From Melastoma dodecandrum (taxonomy: Eukaryota; Streptophyta; Magnoliopsida; Myrtales; Melastomataceae): a DNA stretch of 64,000 bases. The stretch covers positions 2,190,001-2,254,000 of the forward strand of contig JARUPY010000533.1 of assembly GCA_029817715.1 (NCBI GenBank), given 5' to 3'. Below, one piece after another: positions 34,599-45,844 of the stretch (its first letter is position 1; each line of letters begins with the position of its first letter). The position numbers and the translations under genes were made by a program. The notes below the pieces were generated by a model. That model saw only the letters and a list, made by a program, of their open reading frames with translations. It ran no database searches and had not been told where the DNA came from.

Positions 34599-36455
34599 AG
34601 TACAAGAGCTCCTCACACGAATGGTACAAAACTCCTGTGACGAAGGCGAGGGTGGCAAAGCTTCAAGCCAAAGACTTGTGGCGGTTTCGTCAATCCTTTG
34701 ATTCCTTCGGACGACGATGCAATGACGAAACACAAAAAGGGAAGTATCAAAAACTCTACTTTGCCTTTCATATAAATGAAGTTACATGAGCAAACTTCGC
34801 TTTAAGATAAACAAGTTACACAAGCTTACTTGTTATCCGCCCTTTGGCGAGTGTAGGCACATGAACATCCTGCATTACAGACAAAGGCGCGGGCGGTCGG
34901 GTGGAAAATTTTGAACCAAGGCTTCGAGATTGCCTTTGTTGTCACCAAAGATGTTCATATCGAAAGGGAGTATCATCTGCACTACTCTCTAACAAAATTT
35001 CTTTTCATTTCCCAGACATAGTCATATCTATCTCATTTCCCCAGCGGATACTATACTTTATGAGCTAACTCCTTCTCCGTTCGTTGTCAATTGTGTAGGT
35101 GCATGGGCATCCTCACAGTACGGTACAGACTACTGGCAACATCATGGTTGGTCTTGAACATGACTGGGACACGAAGGTATAAACACTTTCCCCTTGAAAG
35201 TGCACAAGAGCACTACAGAGGTTTGCGTACTTGAACCTATTTAAACATTTGTGTGCTCATTTGCATATAATTCGAAAGATTTTTGGACAAAGTGAATGCT
35301 TCTGAGTGAGAACGGAGAAGGCAAACCTACTCCTAAACACCTACCCCTGAGTGATGAGTGCAAACACTATGAGGGTTCACACGCAAAGATCCAGGGGAAC
35401 AACGAATCCTTTGACAAAGGATGCTCAAACTGGGATGAGATCAAGCATTTCTTCTCTATCCTAAACACAAAAATTGACCATTGCTAACCCCTTTCGAGCC
35501 AAATTTGAAGTTTCTTTATATACACTATTCCAAACGAGTCTAAAGGCCACCTCACATTGAGGTTAAAGGAGATCTTGTAGTTAGAAACCGGAAGCAACGA
35601 ACCATAGAGGCAACACTTCCTCAAGGTTCAAGCGAAGAGGCACCATCAACAGTCAAGCTTGCCAGTTAAGTCGTCCCCAAGGATGGAATTTCTACAACAA
35701 AAAAATACAAATTCCCAAGGAGTCCAAAGCACCTCCAAGAGAAGATCAATAAACTGACAAGAGAAAGAAAACAGTGCAAATCCTTATGATTCAACAAAGA
35801 AAAAGCAGAATTAGCGCAAAGACCGAACTCTTCAAAAGCAAAGCGCAAAAATGAAAAGAGCATAATAAAGCACCAGGGCCGACATTGACGGTCGCAAAAG
35901 CAAAGGTGTCATATTTTCAAGTGAAAACAATTCCCAAAGCAGATCATCAGCACATACTAGTGAGCCAACCATTCATCCCCGACGGAATGCATAAACTGGC
36001 GAGCTGTCTGAACGATGGAGAATTTGTTTGAACAGTGAAAACTCTATGGTCAAATAGCTTCCGATGAGGTCTTTAGACTCCTTCTTTCAAACAAAGAATT
36101 TAAAACTTTAACCTAAAGGCCTTATGCCAAAGCCACATTACAACCCAGACAAAGACTCTTTCGACTAGTACATGAGCATCCATGTCAAAAGAATTCTAAA
36201 ATCCAACTGAGATAGCTTCTAGAAATAAGAGCGAACCATGAGAAAATTACAAAATCCCTTCTCTTGTTCTCACTTGGAATTAATTGAAATGATATGCATG
36301 AGTGTCATTTGCTTATATATGTATTTCACAAGATTTCATTTATATCTACCTGCTCTCCTAATGAGATTTCAAGGTGCAAGTTCCATCAAGATCAGAATTT
36401 ATCAATTTGGGGTATTCATGATATCTTTACGAGAAAACCTTACCAGATTCTCTCG
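34599..36455 (+). other. Non-coding 3' part of the retrotransposon
   Basis: About 1.86 kb with no long open frame and no clear tandem repeat. A long non-coding stretch between integrase and the 3' LTR is common in Tat/Ogre elements. Confidence 0.6.
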
Positions 36456-36469
36456 CAAAGAGGGGCAGC
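36456..36469 (+). promoter_or_regulatory. Polypurine tract
   Basis: CAAAGAGGGGCAGC directly precedes the right LTR. It is the purine run that primes plus-strand DNA synthesis. Confidence 0.8.
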
Positions 36470-39400
36470 TGTAAATACCCCAAATCTACCCAACCAAGCA
36501 AACAGCACAAATTCCACCCTGAGCTCTGTTGGTTTCCTGTTTTGCAACTATGGAAGGAAGAAGTGAACCAAGCTGGTTACAACAATCGGCCCTGCTCTTG
36601 GGGGGGGGGGATACTGTTGTTATCGGTCATGTGGTGGCAATACAAATTTGTCAAAAGGAGGAGGGAACGAAGCTGCGGAGGTGGGGGATGCGTCCACTAT
36701 AATGGCCAAATTACACAGCTGGCCGGGCTTTGCGGAGGCCACATTAAAACTCTTGCATTTTTACTTGTATTTGGGCTGTCATCAAATGAGGACTAAATGT
36801 TACAGAGAGCAAGCTGCAATGTGCCTTAATAGGCTTTAATGCCTTCACCAGGCCTTCAAATCAGTCCATGTAACGGAAGAGAAGACAGAAGAAATTGCCG
36901 AAGAATCGTAACGACTGGAATTAATGTCTTCATGCGAAGAGTTTCGTAACCTACGACTGATTTTTATTGAGAGCGGCTATAAATCAAGAGACACGCACAA
37001 ACAAAAAAAGGAGGCATCGCTCACCCTTCAGAACCAGGAACCACTTCACCAGAGAAACACAAGTCCCTAATCCGCCCTTGCCGCGTCTTCGCCATCCTCA
37101 CAGCCTTGACATTCGGAAGATTGTTCCTCCCCTGCATCCAGCCCCTCCCAAGGTAGGTCTAACGTCAACGAGGAAATCCCGGCGTCACCAACTCAAACCC
37201 AGTCTCCTGGCACATCCCCCTATCAACAATGGAATGATCCTCCCTGTAGAACCAGCCCACCGACAGAGAAAAACGACGACAACATCACCAATTCGATCCA
37301 AGGAGTTATGAGACAAGAAATCGAACCTGACGCTCCCATGTCTTGCTGCTTTGACGACTGTCTTCTAAACCGAAATAGCGAATCCTTCTAAAACCTCGGT
37401 TCTGCTATCGACAAAGCAGATGTTAGAAACTTCTCGTGGGTGTACATCGGCACCGCGGGAAGTCATTTTGTCTTCTAACCTATTTACTTGTTCATACAGA
37501 AAAAAAAAATTTTCAGACCAACACTCCAAAGCGGTGACCAGCGCCAAAGCCGTCCTTCCCTCCTCCCCGATTTCGCGGTGGCTAGTCCACTCCCCTCCCG
37601 GCGTCCCCGGGACCCTAGCAGTAACCGGCTCCTATGATCTCAGCTCCTATGCCGACCCACGAGCTTCTTAGCGACCTCTCTCCACAGATCGAGCAACGGC
37701 GAGCCACCTTCCGGCATCCCAAGTTCGTCCGGCGACAACAGCTCATCTGGTCCATCTCCTCTTCATTTTGCCGTCCTGCCACCAAAACCCACGACGGCAT
37801 CTCCATTGTCGACACGGCGACTCACCTGGACCGGACAGCGGCGACCCATGCCCCTTCTCGGTGAACCCCGACCTTTCCTGAGTTCAAGCACCAAGGATGC
37901 CGCGCCCTCCGTGATGATCCGACTTCGGCTAGATCTACCCTCTGGCTTCGACGCCCTCCAGGATCAACAATCAAATCCTCGCCGTCCCAAAGGTCTGCGG
38001 CCAGACTCACTCTTCGACGTCCCCGCACTTGACGATGGCAGATCCGCTCCTCTCCGGCGTCCCACTCGGCGGCTTCGTGACGACCCATCCTCGTCGTCGC
38101 TCGCAGAAACGGTTCAGCGGCTAGTGATGGGCTGGCACCCCCCCTCCACGACACACTGACGGCGATCTACAGATCCTCGAAGCTTGAGTCTACATCATGA
38201 ATCAGGTCGATTTCCTTTTCCCGTGATGGTGTTTCTGCAAGTTATCTAAATGAAATGGGTGTGTTAACTCCGTGGGTTGCCAAAGTTTTGTTCTATTTTA
38301 TTTTTATTATTATTATTTTTTTTTAATTAATTTATTATTTTAATGTTTTATTGAAATGGTTGTTAACGAGGACTCAACATTTTTTTTTTTTAAAAAAAAA
38401 AAAAAAGTTAAATTACATCAGATTCAACCTTTGATATCGATTTTTTTTTTTATATATTTTTTTTTAATTTTTTTAATTTTTATTTTTAATTTTTGGTTTT
38501 ACATAAACCTATTTGGCATCATGATTTATTTATTTTTTTAAATAAATAAATAAATAAATTATAATTACCTTTAACTTATAAACAAAAAAAAAACGAAATC
38601 TGATAATGTCTTATGTTGCATTAAAAATGATCTAATCCCACTCTTCTTATTTCTTTTACATGTGCAAAATCTGTTTGATCCCGAGCATGCCCGGGAAAGG
38701 ATTTCTAAGGATAAAACTTAAAACCAGAGGCGTATGAGGAAACACATGGAGGAAATACGTCTCGAAAGCGGCCCCAACTTTCAATCAAAGGTACAAAGGG
38801 GAGGTGCGGGCCTCCCCGAATTTTTATTTTATTTCCACATGTAACAGATTGTGGGCCCAAGGGCATAGGCCCGCAATCACCACCCTTCCCCGCTCCCTTT
38901 GATCTCAATAATTGTCTGTGTTCGTCCGCATGCCTTAGGCCCATAGGATTTTCGTCGCATGTGAGTGTTAAACAAATACACAGGAGTTCGGGTCCAACGC
39001 CTGAATCGGGTCCAACGCCCGTTAAAGCAAACCTTTTGGAGCAAACGCCACCTTTTCGCATGTTTAGATGTAAGAGTTAGTAATTAGGAATCCCCGAATC
39101 TACTCTGGTTTTCCGACTTAAACCACACTTTTAAAAATAAGTCGGTGGCGACTCCGTAATAGTTTACCTAGGTTAAACAACACATTTTTTTACGAAGTCA
39201 TTTTGGATGAGGTGACGGCGACACGAGCCGCTCCTGGAACCTCCCGAAGCTTCCTTCTCGGGCCATGCGCTTCTTTTCGCCCGTCGCCTCTTAAGGAGCA
39301 TGGAGACGATCGGCGAAGAGTCTGGGCAGACCCGGTCAGGAATCGAAGGAGGGACCACCCTGGTTTTTTCCGCAGCGTTCGACGCTCGAGTCGCGACGCC

Positions 39401-39485
39401 GACCGGAAGACTCTAGGGGAGCGGGCCCGGATCCTCGGGTCATTCGAACCGCCGCGCGCGTGCTAGGCCGGAAGGCGCGCGTACA
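36470..39485 (+). repeat. Right long terminal repeat (3016 bp)
   Basis: It starts TGTAAATACC and ends GCGTACA, matching the left LTR end to end. Its TATA box is at 36978-36984. The poly-G tract near 36599-36610 is two bases longer than in the left LTR. Confidence 0.96.
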
Positions 39486-39490
39486 TCCGT
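39486..39490. repeat. Right target-site duplication (TCCGT)
   Basis: An exact copy of 21748-21752, directly after the terminal CA of the right LTR. Confidence 0.93.
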
Positions 39491-40425
39491 CTTATGCAAA
39501 TTCAGCTTCCCAAGTTTTCCGCATTGCTTTGTAGCACAGAAAGTTATTCAGCTAGACCTACAGGGCTATATTATAATATGAAACCGGTAAGAGACTGCAT
39601 ACCCCATTTTTATCTGTGGATGAGACTGGAAACTCCCTTTTTGGTGACACTTCCCATACTTGAATCAAGGATAAGAACGGTACTGGGATGCCATGGAGAT
39701 GGAGACAATTTCCAAATTCCATCGCCAAACCATTGCGCTTGAATTAACAACTGGTAACTGGGATATAGCTGCACCAAGTGAAACAGCTCATAAGCAGGCA
39801 TTCCTTCCCGGAAGAACAAACCTACAAGCACAAGGCACACATAAACTGTCAGAGGGCTGGACAGCATTGTCAATTGCCATGGCAGCAAACGTAGAAGAGA
39901 GAAGGAAAAAAGTTTCTCACCCCATTCTGCGTGTAGTTCACATAAACACTGCAGAAGAACCTCATACTGGTATATATAACAACCAACATCATGTTGCGAT
40001 GAAACGATGAAGATTGAAGCATCCGGCTCAACTTTCATTTGAAATCAAATAGAAACTAAGAGCTGCAACATGAGGGTCCCTCCGCAGCTTGTCGAAGATG
40101 TACAATATAAAACATGCAATTCTTAAATAGAATCCAGGTCTTCTACGACTGGCAACGAATGAGAAGCCATCAAATTGGCCTTCTTGCCTTCTCGATGATG
40201 CTATTACATTGATTCAGTCAGCTGCTCCCCATTTGTGATTTCCCTTGCAATGTTATCAATATTTCTGTGATACTATTTTTTTGCAACGACAACAATTTTG
40301 ACAGTAAATGGTCAAGCAAAAGAATCTTCGGTCAAGAAGTTTTTCTGAGAATCATGGGTACTGACCACATCGGATCAAGCAGCTACAAAAATAACTCACA
40401 TCTAGGACTTTGGGCTCAATTATCA
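39491..40425. other. Region downstream of the PPR gene
   Basis: No gene recognised. The right part probably holds the PPR 3' untranslated region. A 142-codon minus-strand frame at 39610-40038 starts with ATG but shows no domain or composition that would support it. Confidence 0.5.
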
Positions 40426-42249
40426 TCATGACACATATGCCTCATCTGCAAACTCAATGGCACTCCAACCAGTTGGCTTGAGAACCTCACTTTGCTGCAT
40501 CCAATCTCTAGTATTTGTGGCATCAAGCCATCTGTCCGAATTCGCATAGGTATTGGACAGAAGGACATAATCGCCGCTATTACCTGGATCCAATTCAACC
40601 AGCTTCTTCGTGACTACTTCTGCTAGCACTACATTCCCATGAAGCTTACAAGCACTCAGCAATATCCTCCAGACAACAACATCTGGAGCTACTGGCATTT
40701 CTATGATAAACTCATATGCCTTGCTAAGATAGCCGGATCGACTCAAAAGATCCACCACACAACCATAATGCTTCATTTCTGGCTTAAGTCCGTGAACCAA
40801 TTCCATACTTTTGAAGTATTCCAGCCCTTTGTCAACAAATCCAGCATGAGCACAGGCCATCAATACCCCTACAAAGGTTCCTTGACTCGGTTTAACCCCC
40901 TTGTGTAACATTTCTGAGAAAAGCTCCAGGGAAGAAGTGGCAAAACCATTCACTGCGAGCCCAGAAATAACAGAAGTCCATGAAACTGCATCCTTGTCTT
41001 TCATGCCTCTGAATACCGAGACAGCTTTCTCAACTGATCCACATTTGCAATACATATCAATGAGCGCATTCAAAACATGGTTATCTGTTTTCACTGCATG
41101 CTCCATTATGTACTTGTGAATTGCCAGCCCTACATCAAGGGAACCCAGATGAGAACAAGCAGATAGAACACTAGAAACGGTGACTTCATCTGGCTTGACC
41201 TTCACAATCATCATTTCTTGGAAAAGCCTCACGGCAGCGGCAAAATCGTTGGCCTGAGCATAACCAGTTATCATGGAAGTCCATGAGACAAGATCCTTCT
41301 TGGGCATTTCATCAAACATCAACCTCGCCGACACTAGATCGCCCATTTTTGCGTAAGCCCTTATCATAGAATTCCAGGTTACCAAATTCCTCTCAGCCAT
41401 TTGATCAAACACTCCACGTGCTAATCCCACTAAGTTGCGCCTCCCATACATGTCAATCAAAGTATTCCCCAAGTAAACATCTACATGAACATCATTCTCC
41501 TTAATGTAATCCACCGCCTCGTCTGAAAGCTTATCCTCGCCCAACCGAATGCAAGCTAATACCACTTTCATCATGGTGACAGCATCAGCCTTCACATTTC
41601 CTTCTCTCATGGCTGCAAAAAGACCCAGTACCTCCCCAAACTGAACGCGCTGACTATACCCACAAATCAAAGTATTCCAAGAAACCAAATCCCTCTCCGC
41701 CGCATAATCAAACCCCATTCTTGCAGATACCATGTCCAGACAACACGCATACATATGAATCAAGGCGTTGGACACAAATACGTGATGATCGTACCCGGAT
41801 CTAGCGACGTGGCCGTGCACGGCCCTGCCATTACTGACGTCACAGGCCCGACCACAACTCTTCAGCAAGTAAATAAACGTCAAGTGGGTCTTCGCCAGCG
41901 CAAGGGAGTTCATCCGATTGTAGACTTCGATGGCTTTACCAGGCTCACCGCCCTGGGACTCGCCGCGTAACACATGGTCGAATGCGGTGGAGTCTGGCCG
42001 GGCCATACCAGCCAAAACGAGGCGGGCCCTGGTCATGGTCGCAGGAGAGGACGCATAGGACCGGATGACTTCACACAAAGGATCCGACGGGTACGCCTCT
42101 AGGTCGGATTTGATCAGCCGGGCATGGACGGAGGCGGCGTGCGACGGACCTTCGGACGGTCGCCGGGCTGCGGTGGAGACGAGGGGTGAAACGGGCTTCG
42201 CGAATTCCACAGGTATGGGTCGAAGTAGCCATCGCCTTTGTGAACGCAT
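40426..42249 (-). CDS. Pentatricopeptide repeat protein, PLS class with E domain
   Basis: A 607-residue intronless protein from the ATG of MRSQRRWLL; a TTG five codons upstream is not a start. The N-terminus is rich in Arg and Ser with few acidic residues, as for import into mitochondria or plastids. Alternating PPR motifs run through the body (for example ERDLVSWNTLICGYSQ, ERNLVTWNSMIRAYAKMG, KKDLVSWTSMITGYAQAND, DKDAVSWTSVISGLAVNG), each about 31-36 residues. The C-terminal part (VAPDVVVWRILLSACKLHGN to about 90 residues on) is an E domain. The chain stops without a DYW deaminase domain. PLS PPR proteins bind organelle RNA and usually guide C-to-U editing; E-type members need a partner to supply the deaminase. 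The RNA target and a specific orthologue cannot be named. Confidence 0.9.
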   Translation of the reverse strand: MRSQRRWLLRPIPVEFAKPVSPLVSTAARRPSEGPSHAASVHARLIKSDLEAYPSDPLCEVIRSYASSPATMTRARLVLAGMARPDSTAFDHVLRGESQGGEPGKAIEVYNRMNSLALAKTHLTFIYLLKSCGRACDVSNGRAVHGHVARSGYDHHVFVSNALIHMYACCLDMVSARMGFDYAAERDLVSWNTLICGYSQRVQFGEVLGLFAAMREGNVKADAVTMMKVVLACIRLGEDKLSDEAVDYIKENDVHVDVYLGNTLIDMYGRRNLVGLARGVFDQMAERNLVTWNSMIRAYAKMGDLVSARLMFDEMPKKDLVSWTSMITGYAQANDFAAAVRLFQEMMIVKVKPDEVTVSSVLSACSHLGSLDVGLAIHKYIMEHAVKTDNHVLNALIDMYCKCGSVEKAVSVFRGMKDKDAVSWTSVISGLAVNGFATSSLELFSEMLHKGVKPSQGTFVGVLMACAHAGFVDKGLEYFKSMELVHGLKPEMKHYGCVVDLLSRSGYLSKAYEFIIEMPVAPDVVVWRILLSACKLHGNVVLAEVVTKKLVELDPGNSGDYVLLSNTYANSDRWLDATNTRDWMQQSEVLKPTGWSAIEFADEAYVS

Positions 42250-42571
42250 TGCAGGAAGATTCAACAGACAGGCCGACGAGACGGTTGCTTTTTATGACTT
42301 TCAGACATGATGAATTCCTTGGGCTTTGTCGTAGAGTTAATGAAAGGACTTCTCTTATTTGGGCCAAGACCTCGAAGCATGATCGTGATCGGGAAGATGA
42401 ATTTTCCACGGATCGTTTTGGTAAGACCGACTTTCAATCTTCAGACTCAAAACGCTTTTCTTAATGGGACTTCTGGGTAATAACATTGACAACATCGTTT
42501 CAAGCGGGAAAAAGCAGAGTGCTAAAAATCTGCCTGAACTCAACCCCCACCCCAATGCATAAATTCACAGT

Positions 42572-43807
42572 TCAACGACCTACGGATGCTTCAACTGTCT
42601 CTGGGCTGACTCCGCAGGGGCATATGAGCATGGAGTCCACGCAAAGCCCGCCCTTCGTGTGCGTGCAGTCGATCTGCACCATCGAGAACTTGATCTTTAG
42701 GGGCGTCCCCGAGTTGTCAACGTGGAAATCTCCCGCGTGGTAATGGACCCAGTTCCCCGGATCGTAGAGACAGCACTCGGACGACGAGCGTTGGCCGTCG
42801 GAAGTGGAGATTTGGAACTGGGCAGGCTTTATGTCCCATCCGTGGACCTGTCCGAGATCGAATATCTTCTGGCCAAACAAACCCCGGGAGGGCTTTCCGA
42901 GTCTGAGCCTGAAGAAGAGGGTGTAGTGTCCAGGGAGGAAGTGGAACTCTGCCTCCCCTGCCACTTCCACCCACCATATCTGTTGCAGATATGCCACCGT
43001 GTCAAACCTGCAAAATCACACCAAACCCTGATTTACTTCATCAAATCTCTGCCTTCTAATTGTTTGTTCTTTTGGTATTGGAAAAAAACTAATTGGTGAA
43101 GATTAATGAATCTGATGTTGCGTCGGAAAAGGTAAGCAAAACAGAGTTAGTGTCATTTTACCTCGACTCATCGGTCTTTATGTGATTCCAGTATCGTCGG
43201 TCGTTGATGCCCGCAATCTTCAGCGCCTTGGAAGATATCTGAAGGCTCATGCTTCTGCCGATCTTATCCACCAAAACTTCCTGCAAATATACAAAAGAGA
43301 ACTGATAAATTATCGGATCGAATCGCACAAAGAAGCAAATATACAAAAGATATCTGAAGGCTCATGCTTCTGCCGATCTTATCCACCAAAACTTCCTGCA
43401 AATATACAAAAGAGAACTGATAAATTATCGGATCGAATCGCACAAAGAAGCAACAGAGGAACGAAAAAGGGATCAATAGTTATCACCTTTGTTCCACCGT
43501 CAAACCTATTAGGTCTCCTACAGAGCCTCTCGTAAATCTCCTTGTTGCAAATATTCTCAGGATCCTCGCCAAGGACTTCCCGTACCAAGTACTTATAATT
43601 GGATGGTAGCTTAGAATCCCAGACGAAATCGGCCGAGGATGCATCACGGAAGGCCCTGCTCACCCTTGCCATCCGACAGATCTCCGGAGGATCCAGGTAC
43701 CCAAGAATCACTGAGAGGCAGCTCTCAGGCAGGTCATCGAACCTGGGTCTCGCCCCGGGAGGGACATACTCCCCTTCCCTCTTGAAACCGGAGAACGCCG
43801 CCCCCAT
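42572..43807 (-). CDS. PP2A13: F-box protein PP2-A13 (phloem-protein-2-like lectin)
   Basis: Three exons: 43807-43487, 43280-43162, 43007-42572. They total 876 nt, 291 residues, matching Arabidopsis PP2-A13 (At3g61060, about 290). The F-box is at about residues 22-68 (FDDLPESCLSVILGYLDPPEICRMA, given in part). The PP2 lectin domain fills about 108-285, with SSKALKIAGINDRRYWNHI, the WWVEVAGE segment, HGWDIKPAQFQ and the C-terminal TQIDCTHTKGG-like MVQIDCTHTKGGLCVDS. F-box proteins recruit substrates to SCF ubiquitin ligases; the lectin part may recognise glycans. The start of exon 2 and its splice acceptor are duplicated in the preceding intron (43347-43453). Only the downstream acceptor (43280) gives the full protein. 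Confidence 0.93.
43232..43453. repeat. 107-bp perfect tandem duplication over PP2-A13 intron 1 / exon 2
   Basis: Copies at 43232-43338 and 43347-43453 are identical base for base, offset by 115 bp, with an 8-nt spacer (ATATACAA). Each carries the end of intron 1, the AG acceptor and the first 47-49 coding bases of exon 2. The copy nearer exon 1 is followed by intron sequence, so it lacks the rest of the exon. Confidence 0.95.
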
Positions 43808-45844
43808 CCAGAAACAGAACCAGAAGAACAGGACACAGGAAAAAAAGGGGAAGAAGAAGCAGGAAAGCGGGTGGAGAATCAGGATGAAGTAAAATATTTA
43901 CGAGTAGAGGAGGAGGATGAAGGACCGCGAGATGGGGGAGCTGGGTCGGCCATGGATGGGTTGATCTTCAGGTTGGTAGTGGAGGGGAAGCCATTACCCA
44001 TGGAATTTTGCAAAGTGAAGAAGGAAAAAGGACTCTGCTTTCTGTGGTCGAAACAAGTATACAAGGGGAAGGGCGGAAACTCGGATAAAAGTGAACAAGG
44101 GAAAGGGTCTATGTGGGACTCTGTGCTTGCGTGTGCATGGGTTTCTCATTTGTTTTAAGTCTGACTGATTATACCTTTTCCATTAATATCAGGGTCAGTA
44201 GTTGTTAGTGCATGGCATGTGACTTCTCCTCCCGACATGTCTCTGTTTGTAAGAGAGCCATAAGTCATGGTTGGGCTAGGTAAGAACAGAACAGGGTTAT
44301 CCCTCACCCCCTCTCTTATTGGTTCTCTGGTGGCCCCCGAATACGACGACGGCTGGCGGAGATCCTTTCACCAAGTCGTAATGGGGAAACGGATGGATGG
44401 TAAGAACTCCCCCAGATGGGAACGACCCAAGGGACAGACATTTCAGGGGTTGAACAGAGATGATGAACGTGCACACGACAGACATGTCAAGGTCGTTTTG
44501 CCCCCCGGAACACAGATTTCTTCCCCTTCCCCTCCGCGATATTTATTGTTTTGTTTTTTTTGGCGAGTGATGGCGACCAAATACGAGTTAACTGAAGGGG
44601 GTACGCCACAGACGTCATTGGGTATTCTAACCTTTTTCCCTCTGGTTGGGTCAGTCAAAGGCGATTATCGGGTGAGTAGGACGAGTCTTCTAGTGTGCAC
44701 TCGACGAATGAGTATAGCCACCACGTATGCTAAGACGAGGAATAATCAAAACGTAGGGTTTGTTTGTGGGAGTGAACAATGAATGATAAACTAATAAAAA
44801 AGCAAGAACTGCAATTGGCCAGGATATATTCACCAAGTTGGAAATATTTAGACACTCGTCTCTCTTGTCTCATAACCCCCACCCCCCTTCTCTTTCTTGG
44901 CATCTCTTTTGTTTGGTGGGTTCCCCACTTGGACTTTTTGTGTATTACAAATGGGGCACATTTGGCAGGGACAAACTCTGGATGGATCAGTTTGTAGTGG
45001 GTTTCTTTTGCCTGTCAAAGCATCGGTTCCCCCTTCTCATTGGTTCAACCCAATTATCTATGGGGGGTGTTATCTGGTCCCCCAAAGGGATGCTACTTTC
45101 ACTGGCTTTGATCGTGAGAAACGACCAGTTTTTGAGGAGAAAGAATCCAGTGGAATGAGAACGACCCCCCACCCCATCATGAGGGAGCCTGCCTTAACAC
45201 AAGATATTTATCATGAGGTGTGATTCATGCATAGTCGACCCCGACTGAAGGGTCGCCCATGTCCGGCTGGGTGACCGCCGCGGAAAGGGCCCATAGAGAA
45301 TTTGGATATGGGTTAGGGCCCAACAAAAATAACGTTAACAGGTTTTTTAGTAACCCGATTAAATATCATAATCATTTTATTAAAAATATTCTTTAAGGGT
45401 GGGGTTGGTTTTAGGGGGGGGGGGGATCCAGATCAGAGAGTAGAGAAAAGAACACGAAGTCAAGGAGGACAGGACAACCCACTTACCTCAATCACTTCCC
45501 CAGTTGTCGGATTTTTGAATCTAATCCATCCCCCCGACCCAAAAAAGAAAAAAAAAATCGCCCCCGGGTGATTGATCGATGATTATCCCAAAAGGGAGTT
45601 AGGGAGGGACTTGGGGCTGTGAATACAACCACTGGGGGACGTGACCTCCACGACTTCAAATCCCTCTTCGGGGAAGTCAAACACTGTTGTCCTCTCCCTG
45701 TTTATCCGTTTATTCAGAGCAGAGTCCTCACCCACTTGACTCTGCCCAAAATACTCCCTGTTTATCCCATTTCCAAGCTCCAAGATTTCGTCACCCAGAA
45801 AGGAAAGAATCCAACACAAAGGAGGAGGAGGAGGAAGAACAGAT
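43808..45844. other. Divergent intergenic region, PP2-A13 / PMT
   Basis: 2.0 kb holding the promoters of both divergent genes. No gene recognised. A poly-G tract lies near 45415-45425. Frames at 43871-44158, 44267-44782 and 44838-45223 have no domain and probably arise by chance. Confidence 0.6.

Larger units (their letters stand above)
21753..39485 (+). mobile_element. Full-length Ty3/gypsy LTR retrotransposon, Tat/Ogre lineage (17,733 bp)
   Basis: Structure: left LTR 21753-24769; PBS 24777-24794; extra ORF1 25473-26648; gag-protease 26958-30866; candidate intron 30863-31195; RT/RNase H/RNase H/integrase ORF 31323-34598; non-coding 34599-36455; polypurine tract 36456-36469; right LTR 36470-39485. 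Its order (RT before integrase) is gypsy-type. The second, archaeal-type RNase H places it in the Tat lineage. The additional ORF before gag, the long LTRs, the PBS and the break between protease and RT are Ogre traits. No frameshift or premature stop was found within the three ORFs. It lies in the gap between a MATE and a PPR gene and interrupts neither. Confidence 0.96.

Noticed and set aside
21753..39485. Segmental duplication as an explanation for the two 3-kb repeats
   Set aside because: The repeats begin TG, end CA, are flanked by a target duplication and bracket a PBS, gag, pol and polypurine tract, so they are LTRs.
39610..40038. Minus-strand ORF of 142 codons after the PPR gene
   Set aside because: No recognisable motif; most likely chance open frame in the PPR 3' region.
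44267..44782. Plus-strand ORF of 171 codons
   Set aside because: No domain, and overlapping frames on the other strand are equally open; treated as intergenic.
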